Positions 49,314 to 57,250 of a stretch of 64,000 nucleotides of DNA are shown in pieces. This DNA comes from Occallatibacter riparius. GTDB lineage: Bacteria > Acidobacteriota > Terriglobia > Terriglobales > Acidobacteriaceae. Location of the stretch: contig NZ_CP093313.1 of NCBI RefSeq assembly GCF_025264625.1, positions 6,696,001 to 6,760,000 of the forward strand, in the 5' to 3' direction. Each line of letters begins with the position of its first letter. The stretch's first letter is position 1. The notes under the pieces are model-generated. The model saw only the letters and a list, made by a program, of their open reading frames with translations, did no database searches and was not told the DNA's origin. The position numbers and the translations under genes were made by a program.

Positions 49314-50266
49314 CACTGGCACCCCCTGCAAGGCTGGGGCAGGCGCGCAGGCTCACTCGGCGAATTGCCGTCGCGGCCCTTGGTCTGCCCATTCTGCTAT
49401 CCGGCTGTCTGGTTACCCGGCGCAAGCTGCCCGTTCCCAAAGCGCCCGTCATTACTCTCTATGCCACTCCCGACGAGTTGGTGAAGCGGCTCAACGACCG
49501 CTGGAGCGCCCTGCAGACACTCAACGCCACCGTCGAGATGAAGGCCACGGTCACCCATCAGCAGAAGGGCGAGTCCAGCGAGTATCCCTCCATCCGGGGC
49601 ATCATCCTGTTGAAGAAGCCCTCCATGCTGCGCGTCTATGGCCGCGTGCCGGTCGTGGGCACGCGCCTGCTCGACATGAGCTCGGACGGCAAGGACTTCA
49701 CCCTCTGGATTCCCTCCAAGAATGAGGCCATCGAAGGACCTGCCACCGAATCGCAGACCAAATCCACCAACCAGTTCGAGAATCTGCGCCCCGGCTTCTT
49801 CTTCGACTCGCTGGTTGTGCGCGGCCTCGATCCTGGCGACGAGTACTACGTCACCGCCGACACCGACACCATTGAAGACGCCTCCAAGAAGCACCTCCTG
49901 CTCGTGCCCGAATACCTGCTGAACATCGTGCGTCGCAAGCCGGGCAGCGAGGGATTGTCGCCCGTCCGCGTCATCCATTTCCGCCGCGAAGACCTGCTCC
50001 CACACCAGCAGGACCTCTACGACGATCAGGGCAATCTGCGCACTCAGGTTTTCTACTCGGGCTATACGACGTACGGCGAAAACCGGTACCCCTCAACCAT
50101 CACCATCAAGCGCCCGGTCGAGGAACTTCAGATCACTCTCACGCTCGAGAAGGTGACTGAGAACGCGCCGCTCAAGGATGAGGATTTTCAGTTCAAGGCG
50201 CAGATGCCCGCGGACACCAAGATCCACCACCTGAACGGCCAGACCGCCGAGAACGGATCACACTAG
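49310..50266 (+). CDS. lipoprotein with LolA/LolB-like (DUF4292-type) domain, 318 aa
   Basis: GTG start overlaps the mltG stop (GTGA), with AGGGG upstream. A lipobox LLSGC (Cys33) follows a basic hydrophobic signal. The rest is an unclosed beta-barrel pattern similar to LolB or DUF4292, beginning TLYATPDELVKRLNDRWSALQTLNATVEMKA. It may carry or sense lipoproteins at the outer membrane; the link to mltG suggests an envelope task. Its stop codon TAG lies inside a 12-bp direct repeat that bounds a repeat element. Confidence 0.82.
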   Translation: MTLAPPARLGQARRLTRRIAVAALGLPILLSGCLVTRRKLPVPKAPVITLYATPDELVKRLNDRWSALQTLNATVEMKATVTHQQKGESSEYPSIRGIILLKKPSMLRVYGRVPVVGTRLLDMSSDGKDFTLWIPSKNEAIEGPATESQTKSTNQFENLRPGFFFDSLVVRGLDPGDEYYVTADTDTIEDASKKHLLLVPEYLLNIVRRKPGSEGLSPVRVIHFRREDLLPHQQDLYDDQGNLRTQVFYSGYTTYGENRYPSTITIKRPVEELQITLTLEKVTENAPLKDEDFQFKAQMPADTKIHHLNGQTAENGSH

Positions 50267-50462
50267 GCGACGCGCCCATAAGGCTATTCGGAACGGGCCT
50301 TCTATCAGGGTACCGCTTCACAGCTTGCTGGAAATGCCATTCGAAACAGGTCTTGTATCAGGGGCTGCCTTTAGGCAGCCCGCATGCGGTCCCCTCCATT
50401 GAACTGGGGCTTTAGCCCCCGAGGGATGCATCCGGGCCGTTCATGACCATCGGATCACACTA
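50254..50462. repeat. hairpin-module repeat element bounded by a perfect 12-bp direct repeat
   Basis: CGGATCACACTA occurs at 50254-50265 and again at 50451-50462, flanking a 185-bp element (50266-50450). The element contains GGCTGCC-TTTA-GGCAGCC and GGGGC-TTTA-GCCCC hairpins and is shared, in order, with copies at 60998-61158 and 63733-64000. The direct repeat holds the stop codon of the lipoprotein gene on the left and of the convergent gene on the right. This looks like insertion with duplication of a 12-bp target. Confidence 0.8.
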
Positions 50463-50915
50463 AGCAGCGGAGATCGGCAGGCTAGATCCACCAAGAATTC
50501 CGTCCACCGGTTCGATAGCGTCCACGTACAACAGCCGCGTATCCAGATCCAGCTTGCCGGTGACGCGCACGTCCTCACCCTCAAACGGCCATGCGCGTCC
50601 GGCCGAATCCAGCGGATAAAGAACGCCCGCGGTTTCCCGCAACGCAAAGCGCGGCCCGCTGCGCACAACCGTCCCGCTGAAGGTGACGGTGGGCGCCACC
50701 ATTGCAGGCCGTCGAATCGCGATAGGCACCGGCTGATCCGCGAGAACGGGTCCAGTCACCGATGAGTGGTCGATCTTATCGTTACCGCCGGATCCGCCCG
50801 AGGGCCCATCGGGCCCCGCATTGATCTCCGAATCGCGGTTGTAGCGGCGGACAGTCAAGGCGACGAGCGCCATTGAGATGCCGACAAACAAGCTGCGCTT
50901 AATGCCCGACTTCAT
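50460..50915 (-). CDS. small protein with N-terminal membrane segment and OB-like domain (DUF5818-like), 151 aa
   Basis: GGAGGT lies 9 bases before the ATG at 50915. The N-terminus (KRSLFVGISMALVALTV) is a signal or anchor. The C-terminal 75 residues, FSGTVVRSGPRFALRE...YPLDSAGRAWPFEGEDVRVTGKLDLDTRLLYVDAIEPV, match my memory of DUF5818 proteins in Acidobacteria, an OB-fold type domain of unknown role. The stop codon lies inside the direct repeat at the edge of the hairpin element. Confidence 0.65.
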   Translation of the reverse strand: MKSGIKRSLFVGISMALVALTVRRYNRDSEINAGPDGPSGGSGGNDKIDHSSVTGPVLADQPVPIAIRRPAMVAPTVTFSGTVVRSGPRFALRETAGVLYPLDSAGRAWPFEGEDVRVTGKLDLDTRLLYVDAIEPVDGILGGSSLPISAA

Positions 50916-51126
50916 TGCGGCGGCACCTCCAGGGCCCCGCGGTCCGGAGTGTGATACCGCCTGGGGCATCTGTCTTCTCCGAACCGCTCTCTCGCTCTGC
51001 CGTGAGCCTGCAAGTCACGGGCCAAATCGGAAGCCGTTGCGCTACCTAGTACTTACCCGGAACTCCCTCACCGCAAGTAGAGTAAGAAATACCCAATTCC
51101 GGAAAAAACACCCTCTCTGAAACAGT

Positions 51127-51160
51127 CGGATACAAACACCCGCCCCTATGCTAGTATCCG
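51127..51160 (+). promoter_or_regulatory. possible operator upstream of the envelope operon
   Basis: CGGATAC (51127-51133) and GTATCCG (51154-51160) form a 7-bp inverted repeat with a 20-base gap, 29-62 bases before the operon start. A -10-like TATGCT lies between. It may be a repressor site or chance. Confidence 0.3.
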
Positions 51161-51188
51161 GCAAACACACATTGGGAGAACGACCGGC

Positions 51189-52280
51189 ATGGAAACGAAC
51201 CTCCGTCCACTTACTCTGGGCGAGATACTCGACCGCACCGCGCAGTTATACCGCACTAACTTCCTGCTTTTCGCCGGAATGTTCTCCATCTATGCCGCCG
51301 TATCCCTTGTGCTCGCGCTGCTCCAGCTCGGCCTCATCACCCTCGTCAAAGGCAAAACCTGGGCCGCCATAGCGTCGCTCAGCGTCGGCGGACTCAGGCT
51401 GATTTTCATCTTCTTGCTGCTCGGCGCAGCCATCGCCGCCATCAGCCGCGCCGTCGCCGCCGTAAACCTCGGCGAACCCGTCACCATCCGCAGCGCATAC
51501 GCGAGCACCCTCCCCAAACTCGGCCGCTACCTGTGGCTCATGACCATCACCTTCTTCCGTGCCTGGGGCCCCGTCCTTTCCGTCTATGGCGGGCTCATAC
51601 TTGCGATGTTCCTCATCCCGGCCAAACACGCCTCCTCAGCAGGCACAGCCCCCACGGGTCCCGCCGCCACTCCTTCCCAGGATCCGGCTATCCTCGCCAT
51701 CGTCGGCGTGGGGCTCCTTCTCTTCTTCCTGCCCTGTCTGGTCTACGCAGTCTGGATGAACATCCGTTACGCGCTCGCCATTCCCGCCTGCGTCGTTGAA
51801 AACCTCAAGGCGCGAGCAGCCATCAAGCGCAGCATCGAACTCAGCAAGGGCGCGCGCCCCCGCATCTTCGCCCTGCTTCTGCTGGTCCTCGTAATCAAGG
51901 TTGGCCTGGTCGGCCTGACGCAGTCCTTCGTTCTCGTCATGGCATTCAAGCATCCGGCCCACATCGCCCCGGGCGTCAGCGCTCTCTCCCAGGTCATCCA
52001 GTTCTTCACCAACACGTTCCTCGGCCCCATCGGCGCAACCGGCGTAACCCTCTTCTACTTCGACCAGCGCGTGCGCAAAGAAGGCTACGACATCGAGTGG
52101 ATGATGCTCGCCGCCGGCATGACACCAGGACCAGCCATCACCGCGCCCGCCGTCAATACTGAATCCATCAGCACCGTCGAACCAACCCTCGCAGCCGAGC
52201 CCGTACTCGCATCCCAACCCGAACTGCCAACCGCCGACCTTGCCCCCGCCGCCGACACTCCGGGAACCCTGCATGAATGA
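51189..52280 (+). CDS. polytopic membrane protein, GPDPase-membrane-domain type, paralog 1, 363 aa
   Basis: Starts METNLRPLTLGEILDRTAQLYRTNF, the shared opening of four genes in this operon, followed by six hydrophobic segments like the membrane domain of glycerophosphodiester phosphodiesterase (no phosphodiesterase domain is present). The end of the membrane part, LFYFDQRVRKEGYDIEWMMLAAGM, is also shared, with a Pro/Ala-rich cytoplasmic tail. GGAG lies 10 bases upstream. First gene of a nine-gene operon; the next gene overlaps by 8 bases. Role unknown; neighbours suggest the envelope. Confidence 0.75.
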   Translation: METNLRPLTLGEILDRTAQLYRTNFLLFAGMFSIYAAVSLVLALLQLGLITLVKGKTWAAIASLSVGGLRLIFIFLLLGAAIAAISRAVAAVNLGEPVTIRSAYASTLPKLGRYLWLMTITFFRAWGPVLSVYGGLILAMFLIPAKHASSAGTAPTGPAATPSQDPAILAIVGVGLLLFFLPCLVYAVWMNIRYALAIPACVVENLKARAAIKRSIELSKGARPRIFALLLLVLVIKVGLVGLTQSFVLVMAFKHPAHIAPGVSALSQVIQFFTNTFLGPIGATGVTLFYFDQRVRKEGYDIEWMMLAAGMTPGPAITAPAVNTESISTVEPTLAAEPVLASQPELPTADLAPAADTPGTLHE

Positions 52281-53430
52281 GACCCTGCGGCCCTCCACAC
52301 TCGGCGAGATCCTCGACAGGACGGTAACGCTCTACCGCTCCCGCTTTCTGGTCTTCTTCGGCCTGGCCGCAATCCCCGCGGGAATGATGATGGGCTTCAG
52401 CGGCGGCATGGTCCTGCTCCTGGCATCGACTGGCTTCCTCTCCGGCCCTGCAGCCACGCCGAAACCCGAAACATTCGCACTCGTCTTCCTCGGCATGATG
52501 GCGCTCGGACTCATCGCCCTGCCACTCCTCATTGCCTCCAACGCCCTTTGCGGAGCAGCCCTCTGCCAGGCCGCCAGCTCCGTTGTCCTCGGCGGCGGCC
52601 AGATCGCCATCGCCTCGTCACTCAAATCCGTCTGGAAGCGCGGCTGGCAATACATCGGCCTCTTCGTTCTCCAGGCTGTCATCATCTTCGGCGTCCCCTC
52701 CACCTTGTGGACCGCCGCTGTCATGGTGGCCGCCGTCGGCGCAGCCATCGCCGGCACTGCCGGAGGCGGCGGAGCCGCCACCGGCGTACTCACGGTCGTC
52801 CTGGTGCTCCTCACCATGATGGCCCTGGCCGTCTACGTCATCTGGATCATGATCCAGATCGGCCTCGCTTTCCCCATCGCCGTCATCGAAAAAGCCGGGC
52901 CCATCGACGCCCTCAAACGCGCCTGGAAGCTATGCCGAGGCACCCGCTGGCGCATGCTCGCGCTCTTCGCCATGGTGCTCGCCCTCAGCTGGATCGCGTC
53001 TCTGCTCGTCACCGTCCCCCTCATGCTGGCCATCTACCTCATCCCGGGGCTCAACTCCCCGCAGAACGCGCAACTCGCAGGCACCATCTCGCTCATGGGC
53101 ATGTACGCCATGTCGTTCGTCTCGAACGCGCTCACCATGCCCGTCATCGCCATCGCCCTCGTGCTCTTCTATTACGACCAGCGCGTCCGCAAAGAGGCTT
53201 ACGACATCGAGTGGCTCATGCAGCAAGCCGGCATGATCGCCGCCCCCTCCCCCCAGCCGCAACTCGCGCCCTGGCTGCCCTCAACGCGCTCGATCTCGGC
53301 AGACGGCGCACCGCCAAGTCCCGCACCCGAAGCTCTCACACCCCCGCCGCAGGTCCCCGAGCCGCAAGCCAAAACCGAACAGCAACCCGAACCCGAGCCT
53401 CACGAGCCCATCGCCGGAGCCTCCGCATGA
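52273..53430 (+). CDS. polytopic membrane protein, GPDPase-membrane-domain type, paralog 2, 385 aa
   Basis: Starts MNETLRPSTLGEILDRTVTLYRSRFL and has six to seven membrane segments and the end FYYDQRVRKEAYDIEWLMQQAGM with a Pro-rich tail. Same family as the first gene, with which it overlaps by 8 bases (ATGAATGA). The next gene overlaps by 4 bases. Its loops differ from paralog 1, so the copies are old. Function not known. Confidence 0.75.
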   Translation: MNETLRPSTLGEILDRTVTLYRSRFLVFFGLAAIPAGMMMGFSGGMVLLLASTGFLSGPAATPKPETFALVFLGMMALGLIALPLLIASNALCGAALCQAASSVVLGGGQIAIASSLKSVWKRGWQYIGLFVLQAVIIFGVPSTLWTAAVMVAAVGAAIAGTAGGGGAATGVLTVVLVLLTMMALAVYVIWIMIQIGLAFPIAVIEKAGPIDALKRAWKLCRGTRWRMLALFAMVLALSWIASLLVTVPLMLAIYLIPGLNSPQNAQLAGTISLMGMYAMSFVSNALTMPVIAIALVLFYYDQRVRKEAYDIEWLMQQAGMIAAPSPQPQLAPWLPSTRSISADGAPPSPAPEALTPPPQVPEPQAKTEQQPEPEPHEPIAGASA

Positions 53431-54341
53431 ACCAGCCGCTCCGCCCCATGCGCCTCGGCGAACTCCTCGACCGAGCAATCCAACTGCTCCGCACCAATCT
53501 CGGCCTCTTCTTCGGCATCGCTCTGCCGCCCGCTATCGCACAGTTCGCCATGTCAACAGCCGGCGACTTCTTTCGCGCCGACGGCAGGGGTATCGGTTAT
53601 GCCATCTCCGGGCTGACCGTCATCGTCCTCTTGTTAGGGAATCTGATCATCACTCCAGTAGCAACGGCCGCGCAATGCTGGGCAACCTCGCAGCTTTCGC
53701 TGAGCAGGGCCGCTACGGTACGCAGCGCCTACGGATCATTCAGCAATCGCAAAGCAAGTCTTGTCGGCCTCGCGATCATGCAGGGCCTCATGTCGTTCTG
53801 GCCCGTCGTCATCCTCTACTTCGTGGCGACCGCCTTGCTATCGGCATTGCACAGCAAGGGCGGGGTTGCCTTTGCCGTCATAATCGTCGCGTTGTGCGCA
53901 ATTCCGTGCGGGCTTGTCTGGGCGCGTTATCTCCTCGCGTTTCCGGCGACCGCCATTCTCAGGACCCCAGCCGGCCCCTCCATCGATCGCAGCGTAACGC
54001 TGGGCGACGGCTACCGCTGGAAAGTGATGTGGGCGGGCCTCCTGCCACTCGGAATCCTGTGGGCACTAAAAGGAAGCGGAGACTGGCTTATCGGCCTTCT
54101 CAACGCCTGGGGACCTTTCGCCCGGCATTCCGATTTCCTTGCCCCCTTCCTCGTGAACTTCTGGAATCTCCTGGTGGACTTGGTCTTCATGCCGCTGGAG
54201 TTCATCGCACTCACGCTCGTCTACTACGACCTGTGCGTACGCAAGGAAGGCCTCGACATCGCGCTCATGATGGAACAGGCCGGCATGGAGACAATCGCGG
54301 AACCCGCCGCTCTAACCAGCGCGGGCGAGGAACCCGCATGA
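53427..54341 (+). CDS. polytopic membrane protein, GPDPase-membrane-domain type, paralog 3, 304 aa
   Basis: Starts MNQPLRPMRLGELLDRAIQLL with an ATGA overlap to paralog 2. It is shorter and ends VYYDLCVRKEGLDIALMMEQAGM, so the final motif has Leu-Cys where the others have Gln-Arg. About six membrane segments. The start codon choice is fixed by the overlap and by the shared opening; the frame is open upstream as a byproduct of the overlapping gene. Confidence 0.75.
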   Translation: MNQPLRPMRLGELLDRAIQLLRTNLGLFFGIALPPAIAQFAMSTAGDFFRADGRGIGYAISGLTVIVLLLGNLIITPVATAAQCWATSQLSLSRAATVRSAYGSFSNRKASLVGLAIMQGLMSFWPVVILYFVATALLSALHSKGGVAFAVIIVALCAIPCGLVWARYLLAFPATAILRTPAGPSIDRSVTLGDGYRWKVMWAGLLPLGILWALKGSGDWLIGLLNAWGPFARHSDFLAPFLVNFWNLLVDLVFMPLEFIALTLVYYDLCVRKEGLDIALMMEQAGMETIAEPAALTSAGEEPA

Positions 54342-54568
54342 CCGAACCCCTCCGCCCCATGCGCCTCGGCGACTCCCGCAAATGCAATTTCCGGAACTCT
54401 TTCTACTATGATCAGCGCATACGCAAAGAAGGCTTCGACATCGAGTGGATGATGCACTCCGCAGGAATGACGGAACCAATCCCCATCGCGCCCGGCCCCG
54501 CCCAGAGTACGCCCGAGCCCGCCGCGCCCGCCCCCGCGTCTGTTCCGGTGGAGGAACCCACCGCGTGA
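54338..54568 (+). pseudogene. fourth paralog with a large in-frame internal deletion, 76 aa
   Basis: The shared opening MTEPLRPMRLGD is followed directly, after about nine odd residues (SRKCNFRNS), by the shared closing block FYYDQRIRKEGFDIEWMMHSAGM and a Pro/Ala-rich tail. About 230 residues that form all membrane segments in the paralogs are missing. The reading frame, ribosome coupling (ATGA overlap with paralog 3) and end (overlap with the DUF4129 gene) are intact. It may be a remnant kept because it links the translation of neighbours, or a small soluble protein of new use. Confidence 0.7.
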
Positions 54569-55674
54569 TGCCTCGTCCCAAACGCCTCCTGCCTGCAGCA
54601 ATGCTGGCACTCCTCTGCGCGCTCGCATCCCCCACCGCCCGCGCCCAGCTAGTGCAGGAGCACCCCGAGCCCCCCGCCGCCAGCTGGCGCTCCGCTACCT
54701 TATCCGAATACCGCGCCCACCTCCAGGATCTCCAGAAGCTCACCGCCGCCTGCGCCGGCGCCCGCACCGCCGAAACCTGTGACCCCGCCAAAGTCGGACC
54801 CGACGACGAGGTCCCCTGGGGCGCCGCCGGCCAGAAGCGTGTAGTCCGCTTCAGTTGGCTCCGCGTCCTCCTGGAGCGCGCCCAGCACCCCGACGACGCC
54901 GTGAAAGCCAAAGGCGCCACCCCGCCTCCCCTCAATCCCGGCGAGCCGGACGACAAACCGGAGCCGGTCGCCACCACCTCCCAGCTCCTCGACGATGCCC
55001 AGGACCGCCTGGCCGACGACATCGACCAGGCTGCCGCAGCCGCATCCCCCCTCCCCCCTCATCCGCAGGAGCGCGCCGTCCTGAATCAGGTCCTCACCGG
55101 CCGCGAGTTCCGTAACCTCAAGCAGGCCGCGCAGGGCCCCACCCCGGCCGAGCGCATCAGCAACTGGATCTACCGCGCCTTCGACTGGCTAAGCCGCCAG
55201 CAGACCCACGCCGCCTGGGTCGGCCGCACCCTCGTCTGGGGATTCCTCACCCTCGTCGGCGTCGGCCTCATCTGGGGCCTGCTCCAAATGGAGCGCCGCT
55301 GGCGCATCCGCCTCGTCCCCGACGCCGACCGCCCCGCCCCCAGCGCAGCCTCCGCACGCGACTGGCAGTTGTGGCTCAACGACGCCCGCGATGCGGCAGC
55401 CCGCAGCCAGTGGCGCGAAGCCATCCACTTCCTCTACTGGGCCTCCATCTCCCGCCTCGAATCCAAAAAGCTCTGGCCCGCCGACCGCGCCCGGACGCCC
55501 CGCGAATACCTCGCCCTCGTTGCCCCCGACGACCCGCGCAAATCCGGCCTCGGCGCCCTCACCCGCGAGTTCGAGTGGACCTGGTACGGCGGCCGTCCCG
55601 CCGCCGAATCCGACTACCATCGCGCAGATGAACTCGCGTCTGCCCTCTTCGACAGCGGAGGACAGCCGCGATGA
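54568..55674 (+). CDS. DUF4129 domain protein with signal peptide, 368 aa
   Basis: Signal peptide (MLALLCALASPTARA), a long region with Ala/Pro-rich loops, one membrane segment (VWGFLTLVGVGLIWGLL, about 230-250), then the C-terminal DUF4129 domain: DWQLWLNDARDAAARSQWREAIHFLYWASISRLESKKLWPADRARTPREYL and EFEWTWYGGRPAAESD. This domain is often linked with MoxR and DUF58 and may act in protein quality control or as transglutaminase scaffold. Overlaps the previous gene by one base. Confidence 0.85.
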   Translation: MPRPKRLLPAAMLALLCALASPTARAQLVQEHPEPPAASWRSATLSEYRAHLQDLQKLTAACAGARTAETCDPAKVGPDDEVPWGAAGQKRVVRFSWLRVLLERAQHPDDAVKAKGATPPPLNPGEPDDKPEPVATTSQLLDDAQDRLADDIDQAAAAASPLPPHPQERAVLNQVLTGREFRNLKQAAQGPTPAERISNWIYRAFDWLSRQQTHAAWVGRTLVWGFLTLVGVGLIWGLLQMERRWRIRLVPDADRPAPSAASARDWQLWLNDARDAAARSQWREAIHFLYWASISRLESKKLWPADRARTPREYLALVAPDDPRKSGLGALTREFEWTWYGGRPAAESDYHRADELASALFDSGGQPR

Positions 55675-55883
55675 GTCAGGAGTATCGAAACAAGCCCCAA
55701 CCAAAATGGCTAACGATCGCCCTGTCACTCAGCGCTTGCTATTGGCTTGCCTTCGGACTCGTGTTGCTTTATTCACATAACAAAACCACCATCTTGGTGT
55801 GCACCGGAATTGCAGGGCTTGATCTCATTCTCGGCATATGGCTGGGCGTGCGCAGCCGTCATCAACAAGAGGGTAATCAATGA
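55671..55883 (+). CDS. small two-pass membrane protein, 70 aa
   Basis: ATGA overlap with the DUF4129 gene and ATGA overlap with the DUF4350 gene: full translational coupling on both sides. Two membrane helices (WLTIALSLSACYWLAFGLVLL and TTILVCTGIAGLDLILGIWLGV) and basic ends. The A+T content is higher and codons rarer than in the neighbours, so it may have come in later. No family recognised. Confidence 0.75.
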   Translation: MSQEYRNKPQPKWLTIALSLSACYWLAFGLVLLYSHNKTTILVCTGIAGLDLILGIWLGVRSRHQQEGNQ

Positions 55884-57115
55884 AAGCCCCCTCCTGGTTC
55901 CTCCCTTCCCTAGACTCCAAAGATCGCAAGGTCCTCGTCCTAGCCGTCAGCGCCGCCCTCATTCTCGCCATCGCCACCGGCCTCCTGCTCCCCAACTCCG
56001 ACAACGACGACAACCGCCTGCCCTCCACCTACCTCTCCGGCAAGCACGGCGCGCTCGCCGCCTATGAAATGCTTGAGCGCGCCGGCTACCCCATCGAGCG
56101 CTGGGAGCGCCCCCTCGGCGAACTAGCCGCCCAAGCCGGCCCCCAAACCGTCGTCATCTTCGCCGAGCCCTTCACCCGCGAGCAGGACGACATGAAAGCC
56201 GTCCGCCAGATCCTTGAGAAAGGCGGCCGCGTCCTCGCCACCGGCTTCTGGGGCGGATTCCTGCTGCCCGGCCAGTCCGCCGCCCCCGGCAGTTCGTTTT
56301 CCCCAACCGCTTGCCAGCTCACCCCCCAGGGCCTCGACCCGCTCGCCTCTTCCGGCGAGGTCTGGATGATCCCCAGCGCCACCTGGCAGCCCGGCAACCC
56401 CGCCGTCCGCGTGCAATACGACTGCGCCGGCCAGCCCGCCGTCCTCGAGTACGACTGGGGCGACGGCCACGTCATCTGGTGGGCCAGCTCCACCCCGCTT
56501 GAAAACGCCTCCCTCACCCGCGCCCAGAACCTCGATCTGTTCCTCAACTCGCTTGGGCCCCACGAAGGCAAACATTTCTACTGGGATGAATCTCTGCACG
56601 GCGAAATCCGGTCCTCCTGGAGCTACGCCACCGGACCCGCCCTTCGCCTGCTCGAAATCGGCATTCCCCTGCTCGTCCTCCTTATCCTGTTCAGTTTCAG
56701 CCGCCGCAGCGGACCGGTCCGCGAACTGCCGCCGCCCATCCGCGCCACCCCCATCGAGTTCCTTGAGGCACTCGGCTCGCTCTACAAGAACGCTGGCGCA
56801 GCCTCCACCGCCGTCGCCGTCGCGTGGGAACGCTTCCGCCGTCATGCCCTCTGGCTCTGCGGCATGCGCGTGCAGCGCATCGATGCTGCCGAAGTAGCCG
56901 CCGTGATCCGCCGCCGTTTCCCAAAAGCCGACCCCACGCTCGAGGGCGATCTGGACGCATGCGAACAAGCCGCCACCAACGACACCCTGAATCCCAAAGA
57001 AGCCCTACGCCTCGTGCAGTTGTTAGCCGCACACACTGAGAAGCTAGACGCCATAGCCAACCGCACCACCGCTTTCACCGAAATGAAAGTGAGTGAGTTA
57101 ACAACCGCGCCGTAG
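55880..57115 (+). CDS. DUF4350 domain membrane protein, 411 aa
   Basis: N-terminal membrane helix, an alpha/beta domain with LPSTYLSGKHGALAAYEMLERAGYPIERWERPL (DUF4350, GATase-like fold), a second helix near 255 (LLEIGIPLLVLLILFSFS), and a helical C-terminus. The family lies in MoxR-DUF58-DUF4129 clusters. Its last residues and stop codon (CGCCGTAG) fall inside the start of a hairpin repeat element, so the original C-terminus may have been changed by insertion. Confidence 0.85.
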   Translation: MKAPSWFLPSLDSKDRKVLVLAVSAALILAIATGLLLPNSDNDDNRLPSTYLSGKHGALAAYEMLERAGYPIERWERPLGELAAQAGPQTVVIFAEPFTREQDDMKAVRQILEKGGRVLATGFWGGFLLPGQSAAPGSSFSPTACQLTPQGLDPLASSGEVWMIPSATWQPGNPAVRVQYDCAGQPAVLEYDWGDGHVIWWASSTPLENASLTRAQNLDLFLNSLGPHEGKHFYWDESLHGEIRSSWSYATGPALRLLEIGIPLLVLLILFSFSRRSGPVRELPPPIRATPIEFLEALGSLYKNAGAASTAVAVAWERFRRHALWLCGMRVQRIDAAEVAAVIRRRFPKADPTLEGDLDACEQAATNDTLNPKEALRLVQLLAAHTEKLDAIANRTTAFTEMKVSELTTAP

Positions 57116-57222
57116 GCGCAGAGTTTGTTAGCCCCGCGCTTCAGCGTGGGGAAAGCAGCGCAAGCGCTGCCAAGTCCCGAAGGGACTACGTTTGAAAAGC
57201 ACGGATTTATCCGTGCCGCAAT
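57104..57222. repeat. hairpin-string repeat element inside the envelope operon
   Basis: Five tight hairpins in a row: GCGCC-GTA-GGCGC, CCCCGCGC-TTCA-GCGTGGGG, GCAGCGC-AA-GCGCTGC, AGTCCC-GA-AGGGACT and GCACGGAT-TT-ATCCGTGC. The first two, in the same order and with the same spacer (AGTTYGTTAG), occur again at 63733-63780. It lies between the DUF4350 stop and the MoxR start, in a transcribed position, and could affect RNA stability or coupling. Confidence 0.75.
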
Positions 57223-57250
57223 GCCGCAGAAAAACACGAACGGGGAATCG

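Noticed and set aside
50254..50462. Attachment site of an integrated element
   Set aside because: The direct repeat flanks only 185 bp of non-coding hairpins and no integrase is near; it is better explained as a target duplication.
52548..53426. Arg/His-rich upstream extension of paralog 3
   Set aside because: Out-of-frame reading of paralog 2; the real start is the ATG at 53427 with the shared LRPMRLGE opening.
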